This document shows, piece by piece, positions 32,636 through 41,313 of a stretch of DNA of 64,000 nucleotides. The stretch is taken from positions 434,001-498,000 of the forward strand of contig NZ_JAMZMJ010000002.1 in the NCBI RefSeq assembly GCF_024714495.1, read 5' to 3'. The notes under the pieces are model-generated. The model was not told the origin of the DNA and did no database searches. It saw nothing but the letters and a program-made list of their open reading frames with translations. Origin of the DNA: Marinoscillum pacificum (GTDB taxonomy: Bacteria > Bacteroidota > Bacteroidia > Cytophagales > Cyclobacteriaceae). The translations under genes and the position numbers were made by a program. The first letter of the stretch is position 1. Every line of letters starts with the position of its first letter.

Positions 32636-34374
32636 TTAGTATTCAAAGTCAAGACCCAATCGATCTTTCATGTCTCGCAGCGCAGGATTCAAATTCGCCA
32701 TATATTCGAATTTTTCCTTAGATGTGTACAAATTCTTAGCTGTAACTATCTCAGAGACTTCACGTTCCAGTTGGACAAAGGTATTGTCCAGTTTTTTACG
32801 GAAATAGCGAATTAATTCAACTTCTATCTTATCAAGAATACTATTTTCCAACTGACTTTCCAGAGTTATCTTGACCGCCTTATCTCCCGATTTAGTCACA
32901 TTTCTATCCAGTACCAGTTTTTCTGTTTCAGAGGCACCAGCTCCGATTCGTTCGGATTTAAATTCTTCCCAGGCCGCTACCACCTGCTCTTCACTGAACT
33001 CAGAATTTCTTTCTTCTAATAATGGCTTAGACTCTTCCTGCTTCTCTGCTTGTTCTTCAGCAGATTTAACTCCCTTATCACGCCTAAATAGACTTGGTGT
33101 TTCCTTACTCTCTGCTCCAGGAGCAGTAGGCAATTTAATTTTAGGTGTAGAAGGCGCAGGTTTTGGCTGAGCAGATGAAACAGGTATAGTTGGTGGAGGC
33201 GCAGACTCGGCAACAGGAGGCGGTGCACTCTCCGCTTTAGGTGAATTTAATTCACTGCTACTTTTTTTTTTGCCCCATCACCATTGGAGCCGCCAAATTG
33301 GCTGAGTTTAATTGCGTTATTCAGCTGAGATAGCTTCATCAAACACAATTCCACATGCAATCGCTGATTCTTACTTTGCTTGTAGTTCAGATCCACCTGA
33401 TTCATCAAATTCAAACCAGTCAGTAGATAAGATGAGTTCAAGGCGTTGGCTTGCTCCTGGTATTTATCCATTGAGTTCTCAGGAACTTCCATCAACTTAA
33501 GTGTATTTGGATTTTTACAAACCAAAAGGTTTCTAAAATGCTCCTGCAATCCTACCAGGAAGTTATGTCCATCAAATCCATTTCTGAGGATTTCATCAAA
33601 AAGCAACAAGGCTCCAGACATATCTTCTGCAACGAAGAAATCACACAGCTTGAAGTAATAATCGTAATCAAGAATATGAAGATTCTTGATCGTATTTTGA
33701 TAGGTTACTTTGCTATCAGAAGAGAAAGTAACAATTAAATCGAAAATGGATAAGGCATCACGCATTGCTCCATCCGCCTTTTGCGAAATCAAATGCAGTG
33801 CCTCAGGTTCAGCATCTACTCCCTCCATTGAAGCAATCTTTTGCAATTGCACCACCATGTCATTGATCTCGATTCTATTGAAATCGTAGATCTGACATCT
33901 TGAAAGGATCGTAGGGATTACTTTATGCTTCTCTGTAGTCGCCAGGATGAAGATCGCATAAGATGGCGGTTCTTCCAATGTCTTCAAAAAGGCATTAAAG
34001 GCCTGTGTCGAAAGCATGTGAACCTCATCTATGATATAAACTTTATACTTTCCTTGCTGAGGAGGATATCTCACCTGATCGATCAGGTTTCTGATATCGT
34101 CTACCGAGTTGTTAGACGCGGCATCAAGCTCATAGATGTTGAAATTGTTTGCAGCAGCTTCACCATTCTCAGCCTCAAAACCATTGACCATTCTGGCCAT
34201 GATTCGGGCACAAGTGGTTTTACCGACACCTCTTGGGCCACAAAACAAGAGAGCTTGCGCCAAATGATTGTTATCAATGGCGTTTTTGAGCGTAGTAGTA
34301 ATATGCTCCTGGCCTACTACTTCGTCAAACCCTAGCGGTCTGTATTTCCGTGCCGATACTACGAAACTTTCCAC
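32636..34374 (-). CDS. dnaX: DNA polymerase III tau subunit, expressed by frameshifting
   Basis: Clamp-loader ATPase of the replisome. Residues 1-370 hold the AAA+ domains (Walker A GPRGVGKT at 46-53, Walker B YIIDEVH, sensor LSRCQIYDF). The reading frame ends at TAA 33247-33249. A -1 shift at A10 (33262-33271 on the plus strand) restores an open frame of 579 residues in total, with a Pro/Ala-rich linker and a C-terminal tau region ending DRLGLDFEY. The 1739 nt plus one re-read base gives exactly 580 codons. The usual four-Cys zinc module after Walker A is missing, replaced by VNGFEAENGEAAANNF. This is most likely programmed recoding or slippage, as known for other bacterial dnaX genes, rather than a broken gene. 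Confidence 0.82.
33241..33271 (-). promoter_or_regulatory. dnaX recoding site: A10 slippery tract plus stem-loop
   Basis: Read on the minus strand: ten As (33271-33262), a 6-base spacer (33261-33256), then GTGAAT-TAA-ATTCAC (33255-33241), a 6-bp stem whose loop is the zero-frame stop codon. The spacer is the usual length between slippery sites and stimulatory structures. A run of ten As could also slip during transcription, as in Thermus dnaX. Confidence 0.75.
33247..34374 (-). CDS. dnaX: DNA polymerase III gamma subunit (zero-frame product of dnaX)
   Basis: The unshifted product is 375 residues, ending AKKKVAVN. It contains all clamp-loader domains (ATPase, lid and collar) but not the tau tail that binds DnaB and the polymerase core in well-studied systems. 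The translation stop is in the loop of the downstream stem-loop. Ratio of short to long product is expected to depend on slippage efficiency. This is the same gene as the tau entry. Confidence 0.75.
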   Translation of the reverse strand: MESFVVSARKYRPLGFDEVVGQEHITTTLKNAIDNNHLAQALLFCGPRGVGKTTCARIMARMVNGFEAENGEAAANNFNIYELDAASNNSVDDIRNLIDQVRYPPQQGKYKVYIIDEVHMLSTQAFNAFLKTLEEPPSYAIFILATTEKHKVIPTILSRCQIYDFNRIEINDMVVQLQKIASMEGVDAEPEALHLISQKADGAMRDALSIFDLIVTFSSDSKVTYQNTIKNLHILDYDYYFKLCDFFVAEDMSGALLLFDEILRNGFDGHNFLVGLQEHFRNLLVCKNPNTLKLMEVPENSMDKYQEQANALNSSYLLTGLNLMNQVDLNYKQSKNQRLHVELCLMKLSQLNNAIKLSQFGGSNGDGAKKKVAVN

Positions 34375-34520
34375 GGCGGAAAATTAATTGAATTGGTGGG
34401 AATGGTCGAAGGATTTATGAATTAATCTTAAGATAAGTTTTCAACATGAACATTAAGATCACAATCCATCCAATCAGAAACCACGTATCTTTTTATAAAA
34501 CGGATTAGCTTTAACCTTCT

Positions 34521-35513
34521 ATGACGGACAGACTTCTGTATGGAATTCAACAAGTTGGAATTGGCGTAACCGATGTATTTAGGGCTGAGAAATGGTATGC
34601 TCTAATTTTAAAAGCCAACATCAAAGTCATTGAAGATCATAATCCTGCCACTCACATGGCTCCATACATGGGAGGAAAAAGCAGAAACAAGTCGGCCATC
34701 ATTTTACTAAACCCAAATGGAGGTGGCGGCTTTGAACTCTGGCAACATACAGAACATACTCCTCAACCTCCAAACAGAGTAATTAAAGCCGGAGATCTTG
34801 GGATTAACTTCATTTCCCTACATTCAGGAAATTTAGACGGCTTTAGAAATCACCTCGCTCAACATCTTCAAGATTATCAAGACATTTCCGATTCCGAGCT
34901 TCTCCTTATTGATCCTTTCGGGAATCAGATTCATGTAAAACAAACAAATGAATTAGCTCCTAAAGTATTGGTAACTGGCGTAAAAGAATGCACAATTGGT
35001 GTAGCAGATCTTCAGGCATCTATTCAATTCTATCAGCAGTTTGGCTATAGTTTAACCGAGCAAGTTGATAATGTTGATCTTTTAGAGGCTTCACTTTTTT
35101 CTAAAGACAAGTCCTCTGGCCGATTTGGATCATTTTTCGGAAATAGTGCTATTACACTTATTCAAAGAAAGGACAATAGAGGCAACAAAATCTATGAAAA
35201 CCGATATTGGGGAGACCCAGGGTTCATTCATTTATGCTTTGATGTTTACAATCTAAAATCATGGGTAAATCACTTTAGCAACAAGTCACCATTCACCATA
35301 TTATCGAATGAAGATTTTAAAATGGGTGAAGCTCAGGGGCATTGGGGATATCTGGAGGATCCAGATGCTACTCTCATCGAAATGGTGGAGGCTCACTACA
35401 TTCCAATCATTAAAAAGCTTGGTTTGGTTATTAATTTAAAAAATAAATCACCTCACAAAAGTGTCCCAAAATGGCTTATCTGGGCCATGAGACTAAAAAA
35501 AGCACGTGTTTAG
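34521..35513 (+). CDS. VOC-fold (glyoxalase/dioxygenase superfamily) protein
   Basis: A 330-residue protein with two vicinal-oxygen-chelate domains: residues about 8-145 (GIQQVGIGVTDVFRAEKWY) and 155-300 (ECTIGVADLQASIQFYQQFG, then WGYLEDPDATLIEMVEAHYI). Candidate metal ligands are H/E residues such as those in FIHLCFDV and LIEMVE. The reaction type is not determinable; related proteins include lactoylglutathione-lyase-like and ring-cleavage enzymes. It is preceded by a TAGCTTTA box (one mismatch) 7 bp before the ATG, so its leader would be very short. It stands alone between dnaX and the second sigma operon. Confidence 0.8.
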   Translation: MTDRLLYGIQQVGIGVTDVFRAEKWYALILKANIKVIEDHNPATHMAPYMGGKSRNKSAIILLNPNGGGGFELWQHTEHTPQPPNRVIKAGDLGINFISLHSGNLDGFRNHLAQHLQDYQDISDSELLLIDPFGNQIHVKQTNELAPKVLVTGVKECTIGVADLQASIQFYQQFGYSLTEQVDNVDLLEASLFSKDKSSGRFGSFFGNSAITLIQRKDNRGNKIYENRYWGDPGFIHLCFDVYNLKSWVNHFSNKSPFTILSNEDFKMGEAQGHWGYLEDPDATLIEMVEAHYIPIIKKLGLVINLKNKSPHKSVPKWLIWAMRLKKARV

Positions 35514-35588
35514 CTACTTTTACCTTAAACTTTTTAGAAAAAATCTCACAACCCACGCAACTTCCATACGCCTTCGTGCATCTTCCTC

Positions 35589-36185
35589 ATGAAAACCAAC
35601 TTGAAAATGTTGCGAATTAACAAATCTAACTCTGAAGAAGCTCTACTGCGAGATTGCCGAAAAGGCAAGTCTAGTGCGCAGCAAGCTTTCTATGAGCGAT
35701 TCGCACCAAAGATGTTGGGAGTATGTATCAGATACATACATGACAGAGAAGAAGCCGAACATGTAATGATCGGTGGAATGGTAAAAGTGTTTGAAAAGCT
35801 AGATCAATTCTCAGGAGAAGGAAGTTTGGAAGGATGGGTACGCAGAGTAATGGTTAATGAGTCCCTGATGTACATCCGAAAGAATAAAAACATGTCTCTG
35901 GAAGTGGATGTAGAGCATGCGGAGTTTGAACCTAACTATCAAACACTAGAAAAGACACTGGAGGCACAGGATTTGATGAATTTGATTGCTGAACTGCCAG
36001 TGGGATATCGAACAGTATTTAACCTCTATGCAATAGAAGGTTATAACCATAAAGAGATTGCTGACACCCTTGGGATCAATGAAAACACTTCCAAGTCACA
36101 GCTAAGTAGGGCCAGAAAGTTGCTTCAAACCAGACTGGCAGAAATACAGAATAAAGAATTAAAAGATCATAGTCATGGCAAATAA
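35589..36185 (+). CDS. Sigma-70 family RNA polymerase sigma factor
   Basis: A 198-residue ECF-like sigma factor. Region 2 covers about 35-95 (AFYERFAPKMLGVCIRYIHD, then LEGWVRRVMVNESLMYIRK) and region 4 about 130-185 (LPVGYRTVFNLYAIEGYNHK, then NENTSKSQLSRARKLLQ). The core resembles the Bacteroidota sigma factors of the RpoE/SigO-like group. Start could alternatively be the Met at codon 8. Its stop overlaps the following membrane protein by 11 bp, giving a sigma-anti-sigma-outer-membrane-protein operon. Confidence 0.9.
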   Translation: MKTNLKMLRINKSNSEEALLRDCRKGKSSAQQAFYERFAPKMLGVCIRYIHDREEAEHVMIGGMVKVFEKLDQFSGEGSLEGWVRRVMVNESLMYIRKNKNMSLEVDVEHAEFEPNYQTLEKTLEAQDLMNLIAELPVGYRTVFNLYAIEGYNHKEIADTLGINENTSKSQLSRARKLLQTRLAEIQNKELKDHSHGK

Positions 36186-36831
36186 CACAGACAGACTATT
36201 TCGGGAAGGACTTGACCAATATGAGGTCACTCCGCAGGCACAAAGCTGGAAGGAGGTTCAAAGTATACTCAATAAGAAGAAAAAAGCGGCATGGCTACCT
36301 ATAAGCATTGCGGCAGCAATACTCTTACTGATAACTGCTGCTCTACTAGTGAAAAACTATCAGCAAGGCTTAATTATGGATGGACCTCAGGTAGCTGACA
36401 TAGATTATCCGCAACCAACACTTGATCCAGACAGAATATTAATTCCAAAAAATGGAGTAAAAGTGGAAACACCGGCTGATAAACCTATCACTGCACCTTC
36501 TACCAAGCAAACAGTTTTATTCGCAAATAACTCAACTAAGACTGACAAGAAAATAGAAGAAACAGAGCCTATTAAGATGGAAACACTGGAGTTGGTAGCG
36601 ATTCAAGAAGTAAGATTACAAGAGTTGCCTCAACCAAAATTTAATTACGGCTTTGAAGTAATGACTGTAGAAAAACCAACTGTAAAAATTACTTATATAG
36701 CAGAAAACGACCCTGTTCAGAAAAAGAACAAGTTGAATTCACTTATCACTACTATTTCTAAAGACGCATCTCCTATAGAAATACTTGCAGACATCAGAGA
36801 TGCAAAGGACAATATATTTAGCAGAAACTAA
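36175..36831 (+). CDS. Putative anti-sigma factor, single-span
   Basis: A 218-residue protein with a short cytosolic N-terminus (1-40, FREGLDQYEVTPQAQSWKEV), one membrane span (about 40-60, AAWLPISIAAAILLLITAAL) and a periplasmic tail of about 155 residues. The tail is low-complexity (Pro/Thr/Lys) and ends in a folded-looking helix, KDASPIEILADIRDAKDNIF. Location and topology fit a regulator of the preceding sigma factor, but no recognised anti-sigma motif is present. It is followed 17 bp later by an outer-membrane-type protein, perhaps a target. Confidence 0.65.
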   Translation: MANNTDRLFREGLDQYEVTPQAQSWKEVQSILNKKKKAAWLPISIAAAILLLITAALLVKNYQQGLIMDGPQVADIDYPQPTLDPDRILIPKNGVKVETPADKPITAPSTKQTVLFANNSTKTDKKIEETEPIKMETLELVAIQEVRLQELPQPKFNYGFEVMTVEKPTVKITYIAENDPVQKKNKLNSLITTISKDASPIEILADIRDAKDNIFSRN

Positions 36832-36848
36832 ACTCAAAATAAAAGATC

Positions 36849-37955
36849 ATGAAAGCGATAATAACTACTCTTTTGGCGATAGCGCTATTCGCTTTGCCAA
36901 AGACCACACAAGCATCGGGAACAGAAGGCGATACGGTAATCATAGAATTGAGCAACAAAAGCAAGATTCTGATCTATACCGAAGATAAGGAAGCACTAAA
37001 GGATCTTCAGCAATATGATATCAACCGAATGATTGCTGACCTAAACAAAGCTTTAGGATCTAAGAAAATCGAAAAAGTTGAGTTGCAAGATGAGAATGGC
37101 AACAAATACATGAAAGACACCACGCTTATCATTGGAGAAAGTGAAGTAAAAACGAGAATCAAGATTGGCAACCTGGAGCTAATGGTTGATGCTGATGATT
37201 GGGATGAAGTAGAAGATGAGTTTGATGATGATCTTCCTGTCACAAGATACAATTACGAGGAAAAATCAATCGACAGAACAAGTCATTTCTTCAATGTAGA
37301 CATTGGAATGAATAACTGGCTAAACAACGGTGGAAAATTCCCGTCTGCAGAAAATTACACAGTGAAACCATGGGGAAGCTGGTATGTAGCGCTTAATAGT
37401 GTAAATCGTACCTGGGTAACTGGACCATTGTTTGCAGAATGGGGATTTGGATTCAGCTGGTACAATTGGAAAATGGAAGATCCCAACATTGTAGCAGAAA
37501 AAGGCCCTGACAATATCGAATTTATCGACGTTCAGTTGGCTAACCCTGATATCAGTGGTATCAAAAGCAGATTAACAGCACCATATGTAAATGTATCATT
37601 CGTTCCAATGCTTGATTTTGCCAAGGGAAAACGAAAAGTAAAAAACCTTGAAAGAGGTAGCGTGAGCTTCAAGACTTACAAAAAGCAAGGTATTAGATTC
37701 GGTGTAGGTGGTTACGCCGGCTACAGAATAGGAGGAAACACCAAGTTCGTATACCGTGAAGATGGTAAGAAACAAAAAGACAAAGACAGAGGAAATTACT
37801 ACCTGGAGAACTTCAGATACGGCGTGAGAGCACAAGTAGGTTATAAAGGACTAGACCTATTTGCAATGTATGACTTAAACAATGTGTTCACTGGTGTCAG
37901 AGGACCGGAAGGAGGCCAGGGATTGCAAGCCATAACATTTGGAATCACCCTGTAG
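36849..37955 (+). CDS. Outer-membrane beta-barrel protein
   Basis: A 368-residue exported protein with a signal peptide (1-22, ending QASG). An N-terminal periplasmic segment of about 115 residues (with the acidic DVDADDWDEVEDEFDDD region around 118-130) precedes a series of amphipathic beta strands rich in Gly/Tyr/Trp (WGSWYVALNSVNRTWVTGP, FGVGGYAGYRIGGNTKFVY, FRYGVRAQVGYKGLDLFAMY). The final strand ends in Leu (TFGITL), as in porin-like barrels. It is in the same operon as the sigma and anti-sigma genes, suggesting the sigma factor controls envelope composition. A terminator follows. Confidence 0.75.
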   Translation: MKAIITTLLAIALFALPKTTQASGTEGDTVIIELSNKSKILIYTEDKEALKDLQQYDINRMIADLNKALGSKKIEKVELQDENGNKYMKDTTLIIGESEVKTRIKIGNLELMVDADDWDEVEDEFDDDLPVTRYNYEEKSIDRTSHFFNVDIGMNNWLNNGGKFPSAENYTVKPWGSWYVALNSVNRTWVTGPLFAEWGFGFSWYNWKMEDPNIVAEKGPDNIEFIDVQLANPDISGIKSRLTAPYVNVSFVPMLDFAKGKRKVKNLERGSVSFKTYKKQGIRFGVGGYAGYRIGGNTKFVYREDGKKQKDKDRGNYYLENFRYGVRAQVGYKGLDLFAMYDLNNVFTGVRGPEGGQGLQAITFGITL

Positions 37956-37973
37956 CAATCCGCATACAACATG

Positions 37974-37999
37974 AAAAGCTGCCTTTGGCAGCTTTTTTT
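37974..37999 (+). terminator. Rho-independent terminator of the sigma/OMP operon
   Basis: AAAGCTGCC-TTTG-GCAGCTTT-type hairpin followed by a T-run, 20 bp after the OMP stop. It also lies 6 bp from the 3' end of the convergent membrane protein gene. Confidence 0.75.
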
Positions 38000-38005
38000 A
38001 TGCTT

Positions 38006-38497
38006 TTAGTTTTCCTCTTTTCCCCATTCGGTCAAAGACTTTTGACTTACTCGGATGTCAGAAGATATTTTTTCAAAAGTCGGTCTAGTTAAACTAAACA
38101 CAAACATTACCACTAAATATAGGCCAGTGAAAAGATGATCTTTGGTCAAGTATAAACCTACCACACTTAGTACAGCCCCAATCTCCAAAATAAAAAATGA
38201 CCGCATTTTGATAGTGAGATATGACTGAAGTTTCGTTTCAATTTCACCGTCAGGTATGGCTTTTAACTTCTTCTTGGAATAATGTAAGCCAAACCAAATT
38301 ACCACTGCAACTATCAGACTAAGGACAATTTGCAGCCCAAGTGTAGTGGATTTATCAACTATTGGTGGACTCGGAAATTCATCTTGTGTGTCCAGAAAAG
38401 CTATTCCAAAAGGAATGATTGATAGCGCTACAGTTCCATTAAACCATAGATTCAACCTGTTATAAAATCGTTCCCATCTATTGTATTGCCCAGCCAT
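38006..38497 (-). CDS. Hypothetical four-span membrane protein
   Basis: A 163-residue integral membrane protein with hydrophobic segments at about 17-33, 48-68, 96-114 and 122-138. Between the second and third spans is a charged loop (KKLKAIPDGEIETKLQSYLT). No known domain is apparent. It starts at an ATG 127 bp upstream of (and divergent from) the SPFH operon, so the two may share a regulatory interval. The function is unknown. Confidence 0.7.
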   Translation of the reverse strand: MAGQYNRWERFYNRLNLWFNGTVALSIIPFGIAFLDTQDEFPSPPIVDKSTTLGLQIVLSLIVAVVIWFGLHYSKKKLKAIPDGEIETKLQSYLTIKMRSFFILEIGAVLSVVGLYLTKDHLFTGLYLVVMFVFSLTRPTFEKISSDIRVSQKSLTEWGKEEN

Positions 38498-38574
38498 AAA
38501 TACCTGTAGTTTTTACTTCGCTCAAAACTAATCACAATTCAATTGATAACCTTTTCAATTCATTTCCCGTATAT

Positions 38575-38587
38575 TGATATGATATCA
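38575..38587. promoter_or_regulatory. Near-palindrome upstream of the SPFH operon
   Basis: TGATATGATATCA is symmetric around a single central base, with a further ATATCA a few bases on. It lies 38 bp before the SPFH ATG in the divergent interval and could be an operator or an AT-rich promoter feature. Confidence 0.3.
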
Positions 38588-38624
38588 TTTTAATATCACT
38601 ATAAATCAACTAACCTTCACAGTT

Positions 38625-39482
38625 ATGGAATCGAAAGAAAAATCATCTTCACCTATATCGGGTTATGTGGTCCTAACAATTACAATCGCTTTGATACTAG
38701 GGTCACTTGGATTATTAATAGCAACCAAGTTCCCTTTATTCGGGATCACCCTCCTATTGGGATTGATAATGACACCAGGTTTTTTCTTCGTCAACCCAAA
38801 TGGCTCAGTAGTATTGGTGCTATTTGGTAAATACAAAGGCACAGTAAAAGAAAATGGCTTCTTTTGGGTGAATCCATTCTACTACAAAAAGAAAATCTCA
38901 CTAAGAGCTAGAAATTTTGACAGTGAAAGAGTCAAAGTAAATGACAGCATCGGTAACCCGATATTGATCTCTGTCATTTTAGTCTGGCGAGTAAGAGACA
39001 CATTTGCTGCTGCTTTCGAAGTGGATGATTATGAAAACTTTGTACGTGTGCAAACTGACGCTGCTGTTCGAAAATTGGCTGGAAGTTATCCTTATGACAA
39101 TTTTGATGATGCGCAAGCCGAAATTACACTTCGTTCCGGTTTAGATGAGGTGAACGAACATCTGGAGCGAGAAATCGAAGAGCGTCTTTCCATAGCTGGA
39201 ATAGAAATACTTGAAGCACGAATTGGCTATTTAGCATATGCCGAGGAGATCGCTGGAGCGATGCTTCGCAGACAGCAGGCAACCGCTATTGTTGCTGCTA
39301 GACATAAGATTGTTGAAGGCGCAGTGAGCATGGTAGAAATGGCGCTTCACGAAATCAATCAAAAACAATTGATCGATTTGGATGAAGAGAAAAAAGCAGC
39401 TATGGTTAGCAACTTGATGGTGGTTCTTTGTGCTGATAAAGACGTTTCTCCAGTTGTGAATTCAGGCACTTTACATCACTAG
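38625..39482 (+). CDS. SPFH (band 7) domain membrane protein
   Basis: A 285-residue stomatin/prohibitin family protein. Two adjacent hydrophobic segments at about 16-36 and 42-60 anchor it, after which the SPFH domain (about 62-200) starts with NPNGSVVLVLFGKYKGTVKE and includes GNPILISVILVWRVRD and VRKLAGSYPYD. The long amphipathic helix near 178-250 (EVNEHLEREIEERLSIAGIE, then AEEIAGAMLRRQQATAI) drives oligomerisation. Slipin-like proteins organise membrane domains and often work with proteases or regulators. It is first in an operon with a PH-like membrane protein and a small ribbon-helix-helix protein. Confidence 0.92.
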   Translation: MESKEKSSSPISGYVVLTITIALILGSLGLLIATKFPLFGITLLLGLIMTPGFFFVNPNGSVVLVLFGKYKGTVKENGFFWVNPFYYKKKISLRARNFDSERVKVNDSIGNPILISVILVWRVRDTFAAAFEVDDYENFVRVQTDAAVRKLAGSYPYDNFDDAQAEITLRSGLDEVNEHLEREIEERLSIAGIEILEARIGYLAYAEEIAGAMLRRQQATAIVAARHKIVEGAVSMVEMALHEINQKQLIDLDEEKKAAMVSNLMVVLCADKDVSPVVNSGTLHH

Positions 39483-39484
39483 TC

Positions 39485-40024
39485 ATGAAAGGCAAATTAC
39501 TTTTCAGTGAAACGCAGCATTTCAAAAACACCATATTCTGGTGGATTGAGGTAGGTGTTGGATTAATCACACTCGGTGGATTAGCCTATGGCATCAGTAT
39601 AAACCTTTCTCCAGGAGAAGACTGGGTAAATACGCCGTTAGGCAACCCCACCAATATCATTGCTGCAACCATCACTGCAATTGTATTGGGCGGAGTACAT
39701 TGGTTATTCACCACTATGAAGTTGATAGTAGAGATAGATTCCGAGAACCTCTACTATTCCTATTATCCTTTTGTGAGATCCAAAAAACAGCTTCGAAAAA
39801 ACGACTTAAAACAAGTGGAAGTTCGCAAGTACAACCCAATTTTGGAGTATGGAGGTTGGGGATACCGAATAAGCGCCAGAAACGGCAAAGCCTATAACAT
39901 GAAGGGATCGTACGGACTTCAGTTGGTCTTCAACAACGGAGACCGATTATTAATTGGCACCCAAAAACCAGAAGAATTAAAACGAGCGATAGACCAGCTC
40001 AAAGACAACTGGAATCAGCATTAA
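39485..40024 (+). CDS. PH-like domain membrane protein
   Basis: A 179-residue protein 2 bp after the SPFH gene. Two hydrophobic spans (about 18-36 and 55-78) are followed by a C-terminal soluble domain (about 85-178) with strand pattern IVEIDSENLYYSYYPF, LRKNDLKQVEVRKYNP, YRISARNG and LQLVFNNGDRLLIGTQKPEE and a final helix, like bacterial PH-domain (DUF304-type) proteins. It is probably a membrane partner of the SPFH protein. Function unknown. Confidence 0.75.
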   Translation: MKGKLLFSETQHFKNTIFWWIEVGVGLITLGGLAYGISINLSPGEDWVNTPLGNPTNIIAATITAIVLGGVHWLFTTMKLIVEIDSENLYYSYYPFVRSKKQLRKNDLKQVEVRKYNPILEYGGWGYRISARNGKAYNMKGSYGLQLVFNNGDRLLIGTQKPEELKRAIDQLKDNWNQH

Positions 40025-40026
40025 AC

Positions 40027-40191
40027 ATGGCTAAAAAGAAACCATTTGTATTACGAATTGATGAAGAAACATTCAAAGCCATTGAGAAATGGGCTGCGGA
40101 CGAATTTCGCAGCACCAATGGACAATTAGAATGGATGATTCATAAAGCACTCAAGGAGGCTGGAAGATTACCTAAGAAAACAGGCGATTAA
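40027..40191 (+). CDS. Small ribbon-helix-helix (Arc-like) protein
   Basis: A 54-residue ORF 2 bp after the PH-like gene, short enough to be missed by ORF finders. The sequence starts MAKKKPFVLRIDEETFKAIE, followed by KWAADEFRSTNGQLEWMIHK and a short Lys/Gly tail, which fits a ribbon-helix-helix fold (beta strand FVLRID, helices from EETFKAIE and NGQLEWMI). RHH proteins bind DNA as dimers. Pairing of a band 7 gene with such a protein recurs in bacteria, and here it ends the operon. Its stop overlaps the convergent reductase stop by 4 bp. Confidence 0.8.
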   Translation: MAKKKPFVLRIDEETFKAIEKWAADEFRSTNGQLEWMIHKALKEAGRLPKKTGD

Positions 40192-41288
40192 CCAACCTCT
40201 ACTTTAATCTTATCAGACAAAGGCTTTCCTACACATAGCAAAACATAGCCTTCTTCCTGCTCCGACTTACTTACACCATGAGCGTCCTCCTGATCAACTT
40301 CACCTTCCAGACATTTAGCTCGACAAGCAGTGCAAAGTCCGCTTTGACAGGAATACGGCATATCGATATCCTGATCCAAACCTGCATCTAGAATAGTTGC
40401 ATCTTTGGATACCTGAACCACGTGCTCCTCACCATCCATGATGATAGTGACCTGACTCTTGTCGAAATCTGAGTTCGAAGATTTTTCCTCAACAACTACA
40501 GAAGGAGACGTTTTTCCTGAATCGAAACTCTCCATTCTAATTTTATCTGCCGCAATTCCTAGTAAACCTAATCCCTCAGAAGCGATATTCATCATTGGCT
40601 CAGGTCCACAAATAAAGAACTCAGTAGAACTATCTACACTTAGTCCATCAATGATGGATTTCATAGTTTCGGCAGTTGGTCTACCGCTGTGAGCAGCATA
40701 GCCATCATTCTCTTCTAAAATATGAACCAACTGGAAACGATCTCCATGTTCGCTTTTCAATTGCTCCAATACCTCTCTGAATACGATATAGTCTTTAGAT
40801 CTATTACCATATACCAAAGACACTTTACTGTTAGGTTCTTTTAGCAACACCGATCTCAGAATAGAATAAAGTGGGGTGATACCACTTCCTCCTCCAAGGA
40901 ACACCACATGTCTTGATGCACTTGCATCATAGTCCGTAGTAAACATTCCCATCGGTTCCATGATTTCGATGACATCACCAGCTTTAGCGTGATCATTCAA
41001 ATAATTTGACATAATCCCACCAGGAACACGCTTTACGGTTACTGCTGGATATTCATCGATAAACGGAGTAGTACACAGGGAATAAGCTCTTCTAACTTTT
41101 TTACCTTCTACTTCCTTAATTAAAGTAAGAAACTGACCCGGCTTATAAGAAAAATCACCCTCTGGCTTCTCAAAAACAAGGTTTACTGCTTCTTCAGCAA
41201 TGTTAACCACCTCACGAATAGTGAAGTTCTGAAATCTACTATCCGTTGTACTCTCTTTTTTCTTTTTCTTGAAAAATCCGAAGGCCAT
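40188..41288 (-). CDS. Flavodoxin/ferredoxin-type reductase with C-terminal 2Fe-2S domain (PaaE-like)
   Basis: A 366-residue electron-transfer protein. After a Lys-rich start (FKKKKKES) come an FAD-binding barrel (about 20-115, with RRAYSLCTTP binding the flavin) and an NAD(P)H domain (about 125-245, VVFLGGGSGITPLYSIL and FFICGPEPMM). A plant-type ferredoxin domain follows with C314-x4-C319-x2-C322 and C352. Domain order (FAD, NAD, 2Fe-2S) is that of PaaE/HmpF-like reductases that feed oxygenases or other iron-sulfur or diiron partners. No partner oxygenase is adjacent. Start ATG 41288 lies 26 bp after a good -7 box. Confidence 0.9.
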   Translation of the reverse strand: MAFGFFKKKKKESTTDSRFQNFTIREVVNIAEEAVNLVFEKPEGDFSYKPGQFLTLIKEVEGKKVRRAYSLCTTPFIDEYPAVTVKRVPGGIMSNYLNDHAKAGDVIEIMEPMGMFTTDYDASASRHVVFLGGGSGITPLYSILRSVLLKEPNSKVSLVYGNRSKDYIVFREVLEQLKSEHGDRFQLVHILEENDGYAAHSGRPTAETMKSIIDGLSVDSSTEFFICGPEPMMNIASEGLGLLGIAADKIRMESFDSGKTSPSVVVEEKSSNSDFDKSQVTIIMDGEEHVVQVSKDATILDAGLDQDIDMPYSCQSGLCTACRAKCLEGEVDQEDAHGVSKSEQEEGYVLLCVGKPLSDKIKVEVG

Positions 41289-41313
41289 AATTCCTGTGTT
41301 TTTAAAAGTCGTG

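Noticed and set aside
32636-33133. Independent gene downstream of dnaX
   Set aside because: It has no start other than a TTG and continues the dnaX frame exactly after a -1 shift at A10, so it is the tau tail.
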